51,521 bases of DNA from Thermoguttaceae bacterium (GCA_017447745.1 JAFSMW010000207.1:1-51521); one strand, 5' to 3'; positions 30,725 through 39,969 are shown, counted from the stretch's first letter. Made by a program: numbers and translations. The notes: generated from the letters alone by a model not told the origin.

Positions 30725-31780
30725 TTGCATTCAATATTTTTCGAATCTGAAGACGCTCTGAAAACCTGGCTGACAGAAAACGGGGAAAAGCCGTTTCGCG
30801 CCAGTCAGATTTTGTCGTGGCTGAGCAAGCCGGGCGTTACTTCGTTTGACGACATGAAAAATCTGCCTGCCGGATTAAAGCAAAAGCTCTCAAGCGCCTT
30901 TACGCTCCGAACGGCGCAGGTCGTTCAGACGAGCCAGTCTCCGTGGGCGACAAAAGCGCTGCTCAAACTGCACGACGGCGAAACGGTCGAATGCGTCATG
31001 CTAACCGACGACAAAGGACGTCACACAGTCTGTCTGTCAACGCAAGTCGGCTGCGCGATGGGATGCATGTTCTGCGCCACCGGTCAAACAAAAGCCGAAT
31101 CCGGTAAATGCTTTATTCGCAATCTGGAATCGGAAGAAATCGTCGAACAGGTTCTGATCTTTCAGGACTTGCTCCACTCCCAAACGACGGAGCCGGATTC
31201 AGACCGAATCAGCAACATCGTCGTCATGGGCATGGGCGAACCGGGGCTGAATCTGGACAATCTGCTTACGGCTCTGGACTGGCTGTCAAATCATCTGGAA
31301 ATCGGAGCCAGAAAGATTACCATCTCCACCGTCGGGATTATTTCCGGAATCGAACGTCTAGCGCACAGCGGAAAGCAGTACCATCTGGCGGTTTCGCTCC
31401 ACGCGCCTAACGACGAGTTGAGAAATCGCATCGTTCCGACCAACGTCGGCATTGGGATTCAAAACATCTTGCGCGCTGCAGACGATTTTTTTGACGTAAC
31501 AGGTCGCCGAATAACCTACGAATACGTTCTCCTGGGCGGGGTCAACGACTCACCGCAATGCGCTCAGGAACTGGCTCAAATTCTGCACGGGCGCAACGCG
31601 CTGGTCAATCTCATTCCCTATAACGAGGTGGAAGGGCTGCCGTTCAAACGCCCGTATCCGGATAAAATCGACGCGTTCGTTCGCACTTTGGAATCCGGCG
31701 GCGTTCAGGTTCAGGTTCGCAAAGAAAAAGGCGGACGAATCGACGCTGCCTGTGGTCAGTTGCGCCGGAAGAATATATGA
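30725..31780 (+). CDS. rlmN: 23S rRNA (adenine-2503-C2)-methyltransferase RlmN
   Basis: 351 residues, normal for RlmN. It is a radical-SAM enzyme that methylates A2503 of 23S rRNA and A37 of some tRNAs. The [4Fe-4S] cysteines are C110, C114 and C117 (CAMGCMFC). The two catalytic cysteines are also present: C103 (TVCLSTQ, seven residues before the cluster) and the C-terminal one in AACGQL. MGMGEPGLN and the KITISTVG and SLHAPND blocks are conserved. The start appears to be TTG at 30725 after AAAAAGG; no ATG or GTG is better placed. Downstream comes a repeat-rich non-coding stretch. Confidence 0.97.
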   Translation: MHSIFFESEDALKTWLTENGEKPFRASQILSWLSKPGVTSFDDMKNLPAGLKQKLSSAFTLRTAQVVQTSQSPWATKALLKLHDGETVECVMLTDDKGRHTVCLSTQVGCAMGCMFCATGQTKAESGKCFIRNLESEEIVEQVLIFQDLLHSQTTEPDSDRISNIVVMGMGEPGLNLDNLLTALDWLSNHLEIGARKITISTVGIISGIERLAHSGKQYHLAVSLHAPNDELRNRIVPTNVGIGIQNILRAADDFFDVTGRRITYEYVLLGGVNDSPQCAQELAQILHGRNALVNLIPYNEVEGLPFKRPYPDKIDAFVRTLESGGVQVQVRKEKGGRIDAACGQLRRKNI

Positions 31781-31901
31781 TTTGGAGTGCGACGCCGACA
31801 GGGTCGGTCCCCAAGTGGAAGCAGGTAACGCCAAAACCGGCTTTTTCGGAGGCAAAACCTCATCCACTCGCCCGTGCGGCTTCGCACCTTGGCGTCGCTT
31901 T
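31781..31901. repeat. Palindrome family 3, copy split by a 92-bp segment
   Basis: tttggagtgcgacgcc (31781-31796) and ttggcgtcgcttt (31889-31901) are the two halves of the 29-bp element found whole, in reverse orientation, at 32371-32399. The 92 bp between them contain their own small stems (gtgcg-gctt-cgcac, gagg-caaaa-cctc). Confidence 0.85.
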
Positions 31902-32016
31902 TACCAATAACGATGAGAACAACGAGTAACCGCAGTCGCCTCCAATACAGTACGAACAAACGATGGGTGCGATAAATTTTGGGTTGCGAAAATAGGTGAG
32001 ATAAGAAGTTAAAACT

Positions 32017-32073
32017 TAGCCCACGCCTTTAGGCGTGGGATTAAAAATGGCATAAATAGTATTAAATCGCACG
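32017..32073. repeat. Palindromic repeat family 2, copy 2
   Basis: Shares the first 21 bases (tagcccacgcctttaggcgt and the next g) and the trailing cataaata and cgcacg with 27375-27430. Confidence 0.8.
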
Positions 32074-32078
32074 AATTT

Positions 32079-32118
32079 CACTCTCTTCCCCGCTCCTTCA
32101 GGAGCGGGGAAGAGAGTG
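32079..32118. repeat. Perfect palindrome with 18-bp arms
   Basis: cactctcttccccgctcc, loop ttca, then the exact reverse complement ending gagagtg. Same general design as 27193-27243 but different sequence. Confidence 0.9.
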
Positions 32119-32156
32119 GAGGGGAAGCGTCTGGGGGAGTGGCATCTTTATTTAGT

Positions 32157-32176
32157 CCCCCAGATAAATCTGGGGG
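32157..32176. repeat. Small perfect hairpin
   Basis: cccccagat, loop aa, atctggggg. It lies about 20 bp after a ctgggggagt stretch. Confidence 0.8.
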
Positions 32177-32370
32177 CTACGAAAAGGTTTCAAGACTCAT
32201 GCCTTTTTTATGCCCCCCAATTTTGAACGCACCCACAAACGATTTTTTAAACTAATACTACTAGCTTTTAAACTTAATCGTGTTATAATACTCTCGTTAG
32301 GTTATATATTTTTACAATGCCGTATCAGCACGAATAAACGTTACCGAAATTCGTAGCGGGCATGGTTATG

Positions 32371-32399
32371 AAAGCGACGCCAAGGCGTCGCACTCCAAA
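32371..32399. repeat. Palindrome family 3, intact copy
   Basis: aaagcgacgccaaggcgtcg followed by cactccaaa. Ends 16 bp before the next start codon; its translation explains the spurious N-terminus MVMKATPRRRTP of the longer in-frame ORF. Confidence 0.85.
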
Positions 32400-32415
32400 A
32401 GCCGGAAGCGTCAAT

Positions 32416-33144
32416 ATGCCTTTTGAATTTAATCCTCAACAGCCGTCAAAACCAACTGAAAAGTCGGACAAGCCATCGTTTGATTTCGGAATCGATACTT
32501 CAAAGCCCAAAACCGCCGCAAGCAAACCCGCCGGCAGCAAAACAACAGGAGCTAAAAAAACTAACAGCGCGCCGAAATCAGAACCGATTTCTGGCAAGAG
32601 CGGTTCAAAGCCCTCGGATTCTTCAGGTCGCGGCAAACAAAAGACTGCTCCCAAAAATCCATTCCAGGATAAAAAGGTTATGATCTTTGCGGGAGTCGGC
32701 GTAGCGCTTTTACTCTTGATAATCGTCGCGATCGCGTCCAATAGCGGCTCTTCAGAACCGGCGCCCGAACAAACCGTCCAGAAAAAACTTACTCCAGAAG
32801 AAATAAGAAGAGAACGACTCCGTAAGCTCGAGGCAAAATATGACGCTCAATACGCGGCTCAGCAAAGCGGTCCCAAATCCGAAAAGCAAAAGCTGATGTC
32901 GGAAGCGGAATCAAAGCTCAAACGCGGAAACTATCGCAGCGCCGCCGATCTTTATACAAAGGTTCATCAGATGGATCCTGCAGACGGGTATCCTGTTTCT
33001 CAGCTGATTGGCATTTATCGGAACCATCTTCACGACAGCGCCCAGGTCGAAAAATGGGAACAGGTCAATAATGACATCGCCCAAGGAAACCTCGACCAGC
33101 TTCATAAAAAATCCGAAGAAAAATACAACAAAAAGAATAAATAG
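32416..33144 (+). CDS. Single-pass membrane protein with a TPR-like tail
   Basis: 242 residues from the ATG at 32416 (MPFEFNPQQPSKP). An upstream in-frame ATG at 32362 is rejected because it reads through a family-3 palindrome. A Lys/Ser/Pro-rich disordered cytoplasmic stretch (about 1-90) is followed by a membrane segment (VMIFAGVGVALLLLIIVAIA), a charged linker (LTPEEIRRERLRKLEAKY), and a short TPR-like helix pair (AESKLKRGNYRSAADLYTKV). No family recognised. It lies 69 bp upstream of sbcD on the same strand, with a hairpin between them. Confidence 0.75.
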   Translation: MPFEFNPQQPSKPTEKSDKPSFDFGIDTSKPKTAASKPAGSKTTGAKKTNSAPKSEPISGKSGSKPSDSSGRGKQKTAPKNPFQDKKVMIFAGVGVALLLLIIVAIASNSGSSEPAPEQTVQKKLTPEEIRRERLRKLEAKYDAQYAAQQSGPKSEKQKLMSEAESKLKRGNYRSAADLYTKVHQMDPADGYPVSQLIGIYRNHLHDSAQVEKWEQVNNDIAQGNLDQLHKKSEEKYNKKNK

Positions 33145-33157
33145 TTTGAAAGAAATC

Positions 33158-33191
33158 CGGTTTAACGCCGACCTTCGCGTCGGCGAAACCG
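33158..33191 (+). terminator. Hairpin between the membrane protein gene and sbcD
   Basis: cggttt...cgccgac (33158-33172) pairs with gtcggcg and aaaccg (33179-33191). No T tract follows, so it may be a REP-like element or weak terminator. Confidence 0.4.
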
Positions 33192-33213
33192 TAACAAAGT
33201 CTGTTTAATCGTC

Positions 33214-34467
33214 ATGAAAATTCTTCACACCTCAGACTGGCATCTGGACTGTCGACTTTACGACCATCGGCGCTCAGACGAACACCAGGCGTTTTTGAAC
33301 TGGCTTCGTCAAACTGTTATCGACCGGGAAATCGACGTTCTGATCGTATCCGGAGACGTTTACGACAACCGAACGCCGACGCTTGAATCTCAGAAAATGT
33401 ATATGCAGTTTCTGGCTGATTTATTAGAAGACAGAATAAACGGAGCAAGCGTTTGTCGTCAAATTATTGTTACTGCCGGCAACCACGATTCTCCGTCGTT
33501 TTTGGAAACCAACAAACAGATTTTAAAGCGCCTTAATATAACCATCGTCGCCAAAGAGCCGGAACTGGTCGTCATTCCGCCTTCTGGAAACGGAAAGTCG
33601 GACGACTTGCCGGCAATCGTTGCTGCAATTCCTTTTCTTTCAGACGTGGATCTGAGAAGGTCTGTCGAGGGGGAAACTGTCAGCGAACGAAACCTTCATC
33701 TGATGGAGGGACTCCGGGACGTCTATCAAAAACTCGCCCAACAGGCGGAAGAGAAAAAACAGGAACTGTTACAAAACGCGTCTTTTGTTCCGATCATTGC
33801 AACTGGACATCTGTTTACTCAAGGGGCGGAAGGTCTGGGAGCGGAAGGAGGCGAACGCGAAATTTACGTCGGAAATCAGAATATGTTCCCTGGCGGGGAA
33901 TTCCCCGATACATTCGATTACATCGCTCTGGGGCATCTGCACAATCCCAAGGCTCTGGTCGAACAGGATCGAATCCAGTACTCCGGGTCGCCAATTCCAA
34001 TCGGATTTGGCGAGGCGAAACAGACCAAACGCGTTGTTGAAGTCTGTTGGTCAAACTCTGGAGAACGGGCTATTAATTCGATTGATATTCCCTGTTTTCA
34101 GAAATTGGTTCAGATCTCCTCAAAGGAAAAATCTGTTATCGAACAGCGACTGACAGAACTGGTCAACGACTGTCAGCAAAATAATGAGAACGTTTGGCTG
34201 GAAATTCTCTATCGAGGTTCGGAGGCGATGGGGTCGTTTGGTCAGACGATTGAAAACATTCTGACGAATACGCCTGTTACACTTCTTGCTCTACGATGTC
34301 TGGGAACTCGAGAAGCAGGAATCTCCCGGCAGTCTCAAGGGGAAACGCTCCGAAAACTCAAACCGGTTGAAGTCTTTCGCCGCACCATGACAACGCTTAA
34401 CGTTGCTCCGGAGGAACAGGAAATATTACTCATAATGTATAATGAAATTGTGGATCAAATTCAATGA
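33214..34467 (+). CDS. sbcD: Nuclease SbcCD subunit D
   Basis: 417 residues. The Mre11/SbcD phosphoesterase motifs are in order: DWHLD (D8, H10), GDVYDNRTPT, AGNHDSP, TGHLFTQG and GHLHNP, which bind two Mn ions. SbcD supplies the nuclease activity that opens hairpins and cleaves double-strand ends, together with SbcC. The last four bases overlap the sbcC start (ATGA), a sign of translational coupling. The abundance of long palindromes in this genome is notable, because SbcCD destroys cruciforms. Confidence 0.97.
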   Translation: MKILHTSDWHLDCRLYDHRRSDEHQAFLNWLRQTVIDREIDVLIVSGDVYDNRTPTLESQKMYMQFLADLLEDRINGASVCRQIIVTAGNHDSPSFLETNKQILKRLNITIVAKEPELVVIPPSGNGKSDDLPAIVAAIPFLSDVDLRRSVEGETVSERNLHLMEGLRDVYQKLAQQAEEKKQELLQNASFVPIIATGHLFTQGAEGLGAEGGEREIYVGNQNMFPGGEFPDTFDYIALGHLHNPKALVEQDRIQYSGSPIPIGFGEAKQTKRVVEVCWSNSGERAINSIDIPCFQKLVQISSKEKSVIEQRLTELVNDCQQNNENVWLEILYRGSEAMGSFGQTIENILTNTPVTLLALRCLGTREAGISRQSQGETLRKLKPVEVFRRTMTTLNVAPEEQEILLIMYNEIVDQIQ

Positions 34468-37400
34468 GAATACTTAAACTGAGATTTAAAAATATAAACT
34501 CGCTAAAAGGCGAATGGCAAATTGACTTCACAGACCCAGCTTATGCAGACAACGGTTTATTTGCCATCGTCGGACCGACAGGAGCGGGAAAATCTACCAT
34601 TTTAGACGCCATCTGTCTGTCGCTCTACGGAAGAACTCCACGACTGGAATCTATTTCCAAATCTTCCAGCGAGATTATAAACCGCGCTTCAACGGATTGT
34701 TACGCTCAAACGACGTTTTCCTGCGAAAAAGGCAAATTTCGCGCCACTTTTGAACAGCATTATTCAACCCGTAACCACGCTCTTCAGGCGCCGTCGTTTG
34801 AGCTGGCAAACGCAGAAACAGGAGAACTGCTGGCGCATTTGAAAACCCTGTTTCTCGATGAGGTTGAGAAACTAGTCGGATTAACCTACGAACAGTTTAT
34901 CCGCGCCGTCATGCTGGCTCAAGGGCAGTTCAAAAAATTTCTGGAATCCAACCCCAACGACCGATCTGAATTACTCGAAACAATTACCGGAACGCAGATC
35001 TATTCAAGGATCTCAAAAGCAATTTTTGATCGACACGGAATCGAAAAAAACAAGCTGGATTCGTTGGCAAATCAGCTTGCTGCCATTGTAATCCTTTCGG
35101 AAGAACAGCAAAAAGAGAAGGAAGAGGAAGTTAAGAAGCTCAAAGCCCAATCGGAAGATTTTCGTAAAGAAATGGATCTCATTAGCCAGCAGCTTGAATG
35201 GGTAAGAAACGTTAACGAAACAAGAAAAGAGCTTGGCGAAATTGAGCGCAGCGCCGCTCAAAACGAGGAGGATTTAAAACAGTTCGAACCGCAGCGCAGT
35301 CAGCTTGTTCGCAACCAGAAAGCGCAAAAAATCGTTTTGTACTATCGCGATACTCAGGACAACAAAAAAGCGCTCGATAGCCTCGACCGGGAAATCGCCA
35401 ACAACGAAAAGAGAATCGAAGACCTCAAAAAGAAAAAAGAAGAAAATGACAAAGCTGCCAGTGACGCTCAAACTCAATTGATCAACGCTCAGTCGGAGTT
35501 TGAAAAGCAAAAACCCGTCATCGAAGATGTAAAACGTCTTGACGCGGTTATTGCGGTTAAGAATAGCGAAATTCAATCTGAGCAAGATGTCTTGGACTCA
35601 ATCCAGCGCAGGCTAATGGACGCTTGCCAGAAAGCGGGCATTTCTCCGGACAGTTTGCCTGCGGATCTTACGGCAGAAGCGATTGATTCGCAAATTTCAC
35701 AGCTTCTCCATGGCGTATCGATTACCGAAACGAATCAGATCATAAACGGCTTTTTTAAGCTAAAAACCGCTTGGGAACGGCTTCTCGACATCAAAAAGAA
35801 GATTTCTGAGCATGAGGCTTCAATTAAAAAGCTGAAAAAAGATATTGATCAGTATAATCCAAGAATTGAAGAACTCAATGACAAAATTCAAAGTCTGGAA
35901 TCTGATAAAAAAGAAGCGGAGAAAATACAGGAGATTTTAGAAGAGAATGTCAGACTTGCTGGGATTGTTCAATCGCTGGAAGAACACCGAAAAAATCTGG
36001 TCGAAGGCAAGGAATGTCCGCTGTGCGGATCAACGCATCATCCGTACTGTCAAACAGACGTTGAGCAAACCCAGTCCAAATACAAAAAAGAACTGGGAGA
36101 AGCGAAGAAACGGGTTCGCCAGCTTCAGGAGGAACTCGATAATGCAAATCGTGAACTTGAAAGAATTAAAGCTCATAAAGGTCATGCTGAGCAATCAATC
36201 CACGATTTAAATCAGGAAATGAACTCGCTTCTGGCACAGTCCAATTCTATTTGCAGCGATGAAATTCATTGTGACAGAGACGTTTCGATTGGGGAAATCG
36301 AATTCAGAATTCAGAGAATTGAGATTAAAACGTCTGCAATGCAACAAGCGCTAAATAACGCGGTACAGCAGGACGCTCTAAAAGCCCCGATTCAAATCCG
36401 AGACGAACTCAATAACCAAAATCGCAAATTAGAGCAGAAGAAAGCCGCATTGAAAGAGCAGACAGATAAACGTCAGGAGCTTTTCGGAACGGATGACCCG
36501 CAGCAGAAGCACGATCAGCTTTCCAGAGCGGTTAACGAATCCACTAATATGCTTCATAAATACAGAGAAGCCGCCGCCAACGCTCAAGGCGAACTGACGA
36601 CAACACAGCAAACTCTGGCTTCTCAAAAGGAAAAGCGGGAATCGAAAGCAAAAGCGTATGACGAATCTGTTACGACGTTTAATCAAAAACTCGAAGAAGA
36701 ACAGTTTTCGTCCATTGACGATTTTCTCTGTTCCATTTTGACAGAAGCTCAACAGACAGAATTGCAAAATCGTCAAAATGAATTGGACGAGCAAAAAACG
36801 CGTCTGGAAGGGATGTTTGCTCAAATCAAAGAAAAACTGTCCAGACTGGAAGAACAGCCTCATACCGACAAATCGGAAGAAGAATTGAACCAGCGCAACA
36901 GCGACCTGAAAAAACAGCGCGATGAATTCCTTAGTCGCATTGGCGCCGCTAATCAACAGCTTGCAGAAAACGAAAGACAGAAAAACCAATATTCTCTCGT
37001 CAAAACACAACACGATAATCAAAAAGCGGTTGTCGATCGATGGGCGCTGCTGAATAATTTAATCGGAAGCGCAGACGGGAAGAAATACCGAAAGATCGTT
37101 CAGCGAATGTCTCTGGAATTGCTTATTGACTACGCCAACGTGCAGATGGCTTATCTGGCGAATCGATACCAGTTGACGCTTCAACAAACCGCTCAAACAG
37201 ATGCGGGGCAGAATGCGAATCAAAGCAATAACGCCTCTGTCGGAACCGCCAAAGAGGATTTGGCAATCTATTGCATTGACAACTGGCAAGGCGGCGTGGT
37301 GCGTCCGACGAACAACCTGTCCGGCGGCGAAAGCTTTTTGGTCAGCCTCGCCCTGGCGCTGGGACTGTCGAAGATGTCGAGTCAAAACCGTTCTTTGGAA

Positions 37401-37625
37401 ACGCTTTTTCTGGACGAAGGATTTGGATCCCTGGACGAAGCAACGCTTCAAACAGCGTTGGACGCCATCAATCAATTCCAGTATTCAGACAACACAAACA
37501 AACTTGTCGGGATTATTTCACACGTTGACGCCTTGAAAGAACGAATTGCCAACAAGGTTGAAGTTTCCCGAACCAGCGCCGGAATCAGCTCCATTTCCGG
37601 TCCCGGAGTTACAAGAATCAGTTAG
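34464..37625 (+). CDS. sbcC: Nuclease SbcCD subunit C (SMC-like ATPase)
   Basis: 1053 residues with the Rad50/SbcC layout. Walker A is GPTGAGKST (37-45). Two long coiled-coil arms flank a zinc hook CPLC (C518, C521) at mid-length. The signature NNLSGGES is near residue 950 and Walker B LFLDEGFGSLD near 981-991 (D984, E985). The dimer tethers DNA ends and uses ATP to control the SbcD nuclease. The Gln/Asn-rich stretch just before the signature (AGQNANQSNNAS) is a little unusual. The stop codon TAG is shared with a heptamer array. Confidence 0.97.
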   Translation: MRILKLRFKNINSLKGEWQIDFTDPAYADNGLFAIVGPTGAGKSTILDAICLSLYGRTPRLESISKSSSEIINRASTDCYAQTTFSCEKGKFRATFEQHYSTRNHALQAPSFELANAETGELLAHLKTLFLDEVEKLVGLTYEQFIRAVMLAQGQFKKFLESNPNDRSELLETITGTQIYSRISKAIFDRHGIEKNKLDSLANQLAAIVILSEEQQKEKEEEVKKLKAQSEDFRKEMDLISQQLEWVRNVNETRKELGEIERSAAQNEEDLKQFEPQRSQLVRNQKAQKIVLYYRDTQDNKKALDSLDREIANNEKRIEDLKKKKEENDKAASDAQTQLINAQSEFEKQKPVIEDVKRLDAVIAVKNSEIQSEQDVLDSIQRRLMDACQKAGISPDSLPADLTAEAIDSQISQLLHGVSITETNQIINGFFKLKTAWERLLDIKKKISEHEASIKKLKKDIDQYNPRIEELNDKIQSLESDKKEAEKIQEILEENVRLAGIVQSLEEHRKNLVEGKECPLCGSTHHPYCQTDVEQTQSKYKKELGEAKKRVRQLQEELDNANRELERIKAHKGHAEQSIHDLNQEMNSLLAQSNSICSDEIHCDRDVSIGEIEFRIQRIEIKTSAMQQALNNAVQQDALKAPIQIRDELNNQNRKLEQKKAALKEQTDKRQELFGTDDPQQKHDQLSRAVNESTNMLHKYREAAANAQGELTTTQQTLASQKEKRESKAKAYDESVTTFNQKLEEEQFSSIDDFLCSILTEAQQTELQNRQNELDEQKTRLEGMFAQIKEKLSRLEEQPHTDKSEEELNQRNSDLKKQRDEFLSRIGAANQQLAENERQKNQYSLVKTQHDNQKAVVDRWALLNNLIGSADGKKYRKIVQRMSLELLIDYANVQMAYLANRYQLTLQQTAQTDAGQNANQSNNASVGTAKEDLAIYCIDNWQGGVVRPTNNLSGGESFLVSLALALGLSKMSSQNRSLETLFLDEGFGSLDEATLQTALDAINQFQYSDNTNKLVGIISHVDALKERIANKVEVSRTSAGISSISGPGVTRIS

Positions 37626-37656
37626 GAGTTAGAAATTAGGAGTGAGGAGCGAGCCA
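37623..37656 (+). repeat. Heptamer array after sbcC
   Basis: Starts at the sbcC stop codon: units of TTAGGAG, TTAGAAA, TTAGGAG, TGAGGAG and CGAGCCA. An opposite-type stretch (ctctcctcgcaactac) reaches the stop of the convergent thioredoxin-like gene at 37686. Confidence 0.8.
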
Positions 37657-37685
37657 GAACAAAAACATTAACTCTCTCCTCGCAA

Positions 37686-38438
37686 CTACTTTTTCATCTT
37701 CTCGCCAACCGCCAGGATTTTTTCGATCAGCTCGTCGGTCAGTTCGTAACCCTTTTGTTCTGTCATGCCTTCCCAGACGACGGCGCCGTATTTCGGCTCG
37801 ATTAAAACGGAATGCGGGATTCCGTACACGCCCAACGCCTTGGCGCTGCGCCGCTGCGCGTCGATGCCGATGCAATGCTGAAGCGTTTTGCCCTGCCCTG
37901 TCGTTGGGAAATTGTCGTTTTGGACGCGGTCTGTTTCCAGAATCGAAATTACCACCAAGCGACCGTTAAACTTCTCGTTCCAATGTTCCATAAACGGAAC
38001 CGCCCGTTTGCACGCCGGACACCACGACGCGCTAAACTCAATCAGAACGTACTTGCCGTCCAGATCCGGCGGCGCTTGATTGTACCATTCCTGAACTTTA
38101 ATAAACTGATTGATCCGCTGCGCTGCAGTAAGCTGTTCCGTCTGCGGCGTTTCCGGCTGAATTTCCCCTTTGTCATTGAGAATGGGCAACGGAATGAACT
38201 GCCAGGAATCCGCCCAAATCATGCGAGGACGAAACAGCTTCTCGTCTTTTTTATCCATAATAAACGGCTTAACGACCTTGCCTTCCCGTTTGGATTCGTC
38301 AATCAAAGACGGCCCTTCGCCAACCAACTGAGCCACGGCGCAAGATTCAATTCCAATTCCGACGCCAAGCGTCAAGCACGCTGCAACTATTATTGCAAAT
38401 TTTCTCATTATTATTTCAATTAATATGTAAAAATGCAT
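37686..38438 (-). CDS. Exported thioredoxin-fold protein
   Basis: 250 residues. The redox motif WCPAC is at residues 139-143 (C140, C143) within YVLIEFSASWCPACKRAVPF, followed by the cis-proline region VYGIPHSVLIEP, as in TlpA/ResA-type periplasmic thioredoxins. An N-terminal signal (MRKFAIIVAACLTLG, ending SCAVAQ) directs export. Start choice is uncertain: the ATG at 38438 has an AGGA ribosome site, whereas the internal ATG at 38408 gives a more usual signal peptide but has no visible site. Likely role is disulfide or haem-cysteine reduction outside the cytoplasm. Convergent with sbcC. Confidence 0.87.
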   Translation of the reverse strand: MHFYILIEIIMRKFAIIVAACLTLGVGIGIESCAVAQLVGEGPSLIDESKREGKVVKPFIMDKKDEKLFRPRMIWADSWQFIPLPILNDKGEIQPETPQTEQLTAAQRINQFIKVQEWYNQAPPDLDGKYVLIEFSASWCPACKRAVPFMEHWNEKFNGRLVVISILETDRVQNDNFPTTGQGKTLQHCIGIDAQRRSAKALGVYGIPHSVLIEPKYGAVVWEGMTEQKGYELTDELIEKILAVGEKMKK

Positions 38439-38562
38439 CTATATCATTCCTAAAAGCATTATAAGACAATCGAAATTAAAAAGCAACAGGCGCTTCTACT
38501 GTATTTTTAAGAAAAAATGGGAAAATTTTTAAATTTTTTGGACTGGAAAGAAGTTGAAATCC

Positions 38563-38590
38563 TTGTAAGAATAAAAAACGGACTTATAAT
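38563..38590 (+). promoter_or_regulatory. Predicted promoter of the DUF4912 gene
   Basis: TTGTAA (38563-38568), 16-bp spacer, TATAAT (38585-38590), about 115 bp before the GTG start. Confidence 0.5.
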
Positions 38591-38703
38591 ATAAATACTA
38601 CATTGATCGGGTTAGACGCGATATGCGTCCTGAAAATCAGCCAACAACCTGCCTGACAGCCTGCCATATAATAAAACAATATTTGATTTCCGGAGGAACG
38701 ACC

Positions 38704-39969
38704 GTGGCAAAACAACTAGAACAATACACAGCAAAAGAACTGGGACAAATGGCAAAACTACAAGGCATACCCGGTTGGCATTCTATGTGTAAAAAAGCCC
38801 TGATAGAGGCTTTGAGTTCTATTTACAATAATCAGAGCAAGAAAAAAGAATCTGGCTCGTCGGTCAAAAATGAATCTGCTTCACAACCCAAAAAGAAAAA
38901 GTCTTCATCTTCTAAATCCAGATCTGGCAACTCCGGTGTAGAACGAGAACTCTCAGCTCGTCAAGTTGCCGCCAGCGTCAACATCTCATTTAACGAAAAC
39001 GGTCTTACCGGCAGTTCCGTTCCCGTCCCTGGAACGCCCGGAGCTCTGGGAGTAACGCCTCCGTCAATGCTTCGAAAAATGACCGTCAATTCCAGCGTTA
39101 TGGATCTTAATTGCGAACTGGCGCAAAAATCAGAATCGGATAAAAAGTTTTCTGAGCAAATGAAAGAGGAAGAAGACAACCTGACATTAAAAGCTCGAGA
39201 CGCGTACTGGATTCAGGCGACGTGGCACGTTCGTCAAAAGACCAAAGATCGGGTTCGGGGCGCCTTAGGTTCAGATTGGCATTACGCCAAACCGGCAATT
39301 CGTCTTTTTGAAGTCCGCCCCAACGACGGCTTTAATTCCCGTCGCGCTTTAAGAAATATTGAAGTTTTACTCAAGGCAAACAACTGGTTTATAGACGTAG
39401 ACGGCGTTCCTGCCAGCTATCAGATTGAACTGGGATACATTACCGAAAACGGCAAATTTTTCACGATTCTTACCAGCAACACAGTAACGACGCCTTCTCC
39501 GGACACCGTCAAGGGCTTTGACGCAGGATTCGATTTTGACGAAGCTCTGGACGAATACGAATTAAAAATGAACTTCAAAACGCAAACGTCTTCCGATGAA
39601 GAGCGTCACGTTCGTCAAATGATAGACGATCAGCGCCGCAAGCTGGGCGCAGCTGCGTTTGCCAAGGCGGCAAAATTGGATAAATCGTCCAATTTCGACG
39701 ACAAGGGATTCCCGTTCCATCTGGACGCCAAAGCCCTCATTCACGGAAAAACCCTGCCCGGCGCACACGTTACCGTCAGAGGCTATCCGATTATTGTTGA
39801 CGAAGACGGCGAATTCCTCATGAGAGTCGATCTGCCGGACAGACGTCAGATTTTCCCTGTTGTCGCGTCCAGCGGAGATGGAATTCAACAGCGAACGATC
39901 GTTCTGTCTTTGGAACGCGTTACCCGATTCCTCGAACCGGTCTATTGCATGTTCGACGACGAAGAATAG
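38704..39969 (+). CDS. DUF4912 protein with an N-terminal Rho_N/SAP-like motif
   Basis: 421 residues from GTG at 38704, chosen because GGAGG lies 7 bp before it and the Rho_N-like helix pair starts at once (YTAKELGQMAKLQGIPGWHS, CKKALIEAL). A longer ATG frame from 38623 has no ribosome site. Residues 46-90 are Lys/Ser-rich and disordered. DUF4912 spans about 170-280 (DAYWIQATWHV, AIRLFEVRP, NNWFIDVDGVPASYQIELGY), a carbohydrate-binding-like beta domain. A further beta segment near the C-terminus (PGAHVTVRGYPIIVDEDGEF) resembles an Ig-like or carboxypeptidase-regulatory fold. Rho_N-DUF4912 proteins are known but uncharacterised; no signal peptide is seen, so it is probably cytoplasmic. Confidence 0.83.
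   Translation: MAKQLEQYTAKELGQMAKLQGIPGWHSMCKKALIEALSSIYNNQSKKKESGSSVKNESASQPKKKKSSSSKSRSGNSGVERELSARQVAASVNISFNENGLTGSSVPVPGTPGALGVTPPSMLRKMTVNSSVMDLNCELAQKSESDKKFSEQMKEEEDNLTLKARDAYWIQATWHVRQKTKDRVRGALGSDWHYAKPAIRLFEVRPNDGFNSRRALRNIEVLLKANNWFIDVDGVPASYQIELGYITENGKFFTILTSNTVTTPSPDTVKGFDAGFDFDEALDEYELKMNFKTQTSSDEERHVRQMIDDQRRKLGAAAFAKAAKLDKSSNFDDKGFPFHLDAKALIHGKTLPGAHVTVRGYPIIVDEDGEFLMRVDLPDRRQIFPVVASSGDGIQQRTIVLSLERVTRFLEPVYCMFDDEE

Larger units (their letters stand above)
31781..32415. other. Repeat-rich intergenic region after rlmN
   Basis: No credible gene; a 67-codon minus-strand frame (31756-31959) overlaps rlmN and repeat DNA. It holds the split and unsplit copies of palindrome family 3 at its two ends, family 2 copy 2, an 18-bp-arm palindrome (32079-32118), and a cccccagat/atctggggg hairpin (32157-32176). 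A TATAAT at 32284-32289 may serve the downstream gene, but no good -35 box is visible. Confidence 0.75.

Noticed and set aside
32362-32415. Longer N-terminus (MVMKATPRRRTP) for the membrane/TPR protein
   Set aside because: It is the translation of a family-3 palindrome; the ATG at 32416 avoids it.
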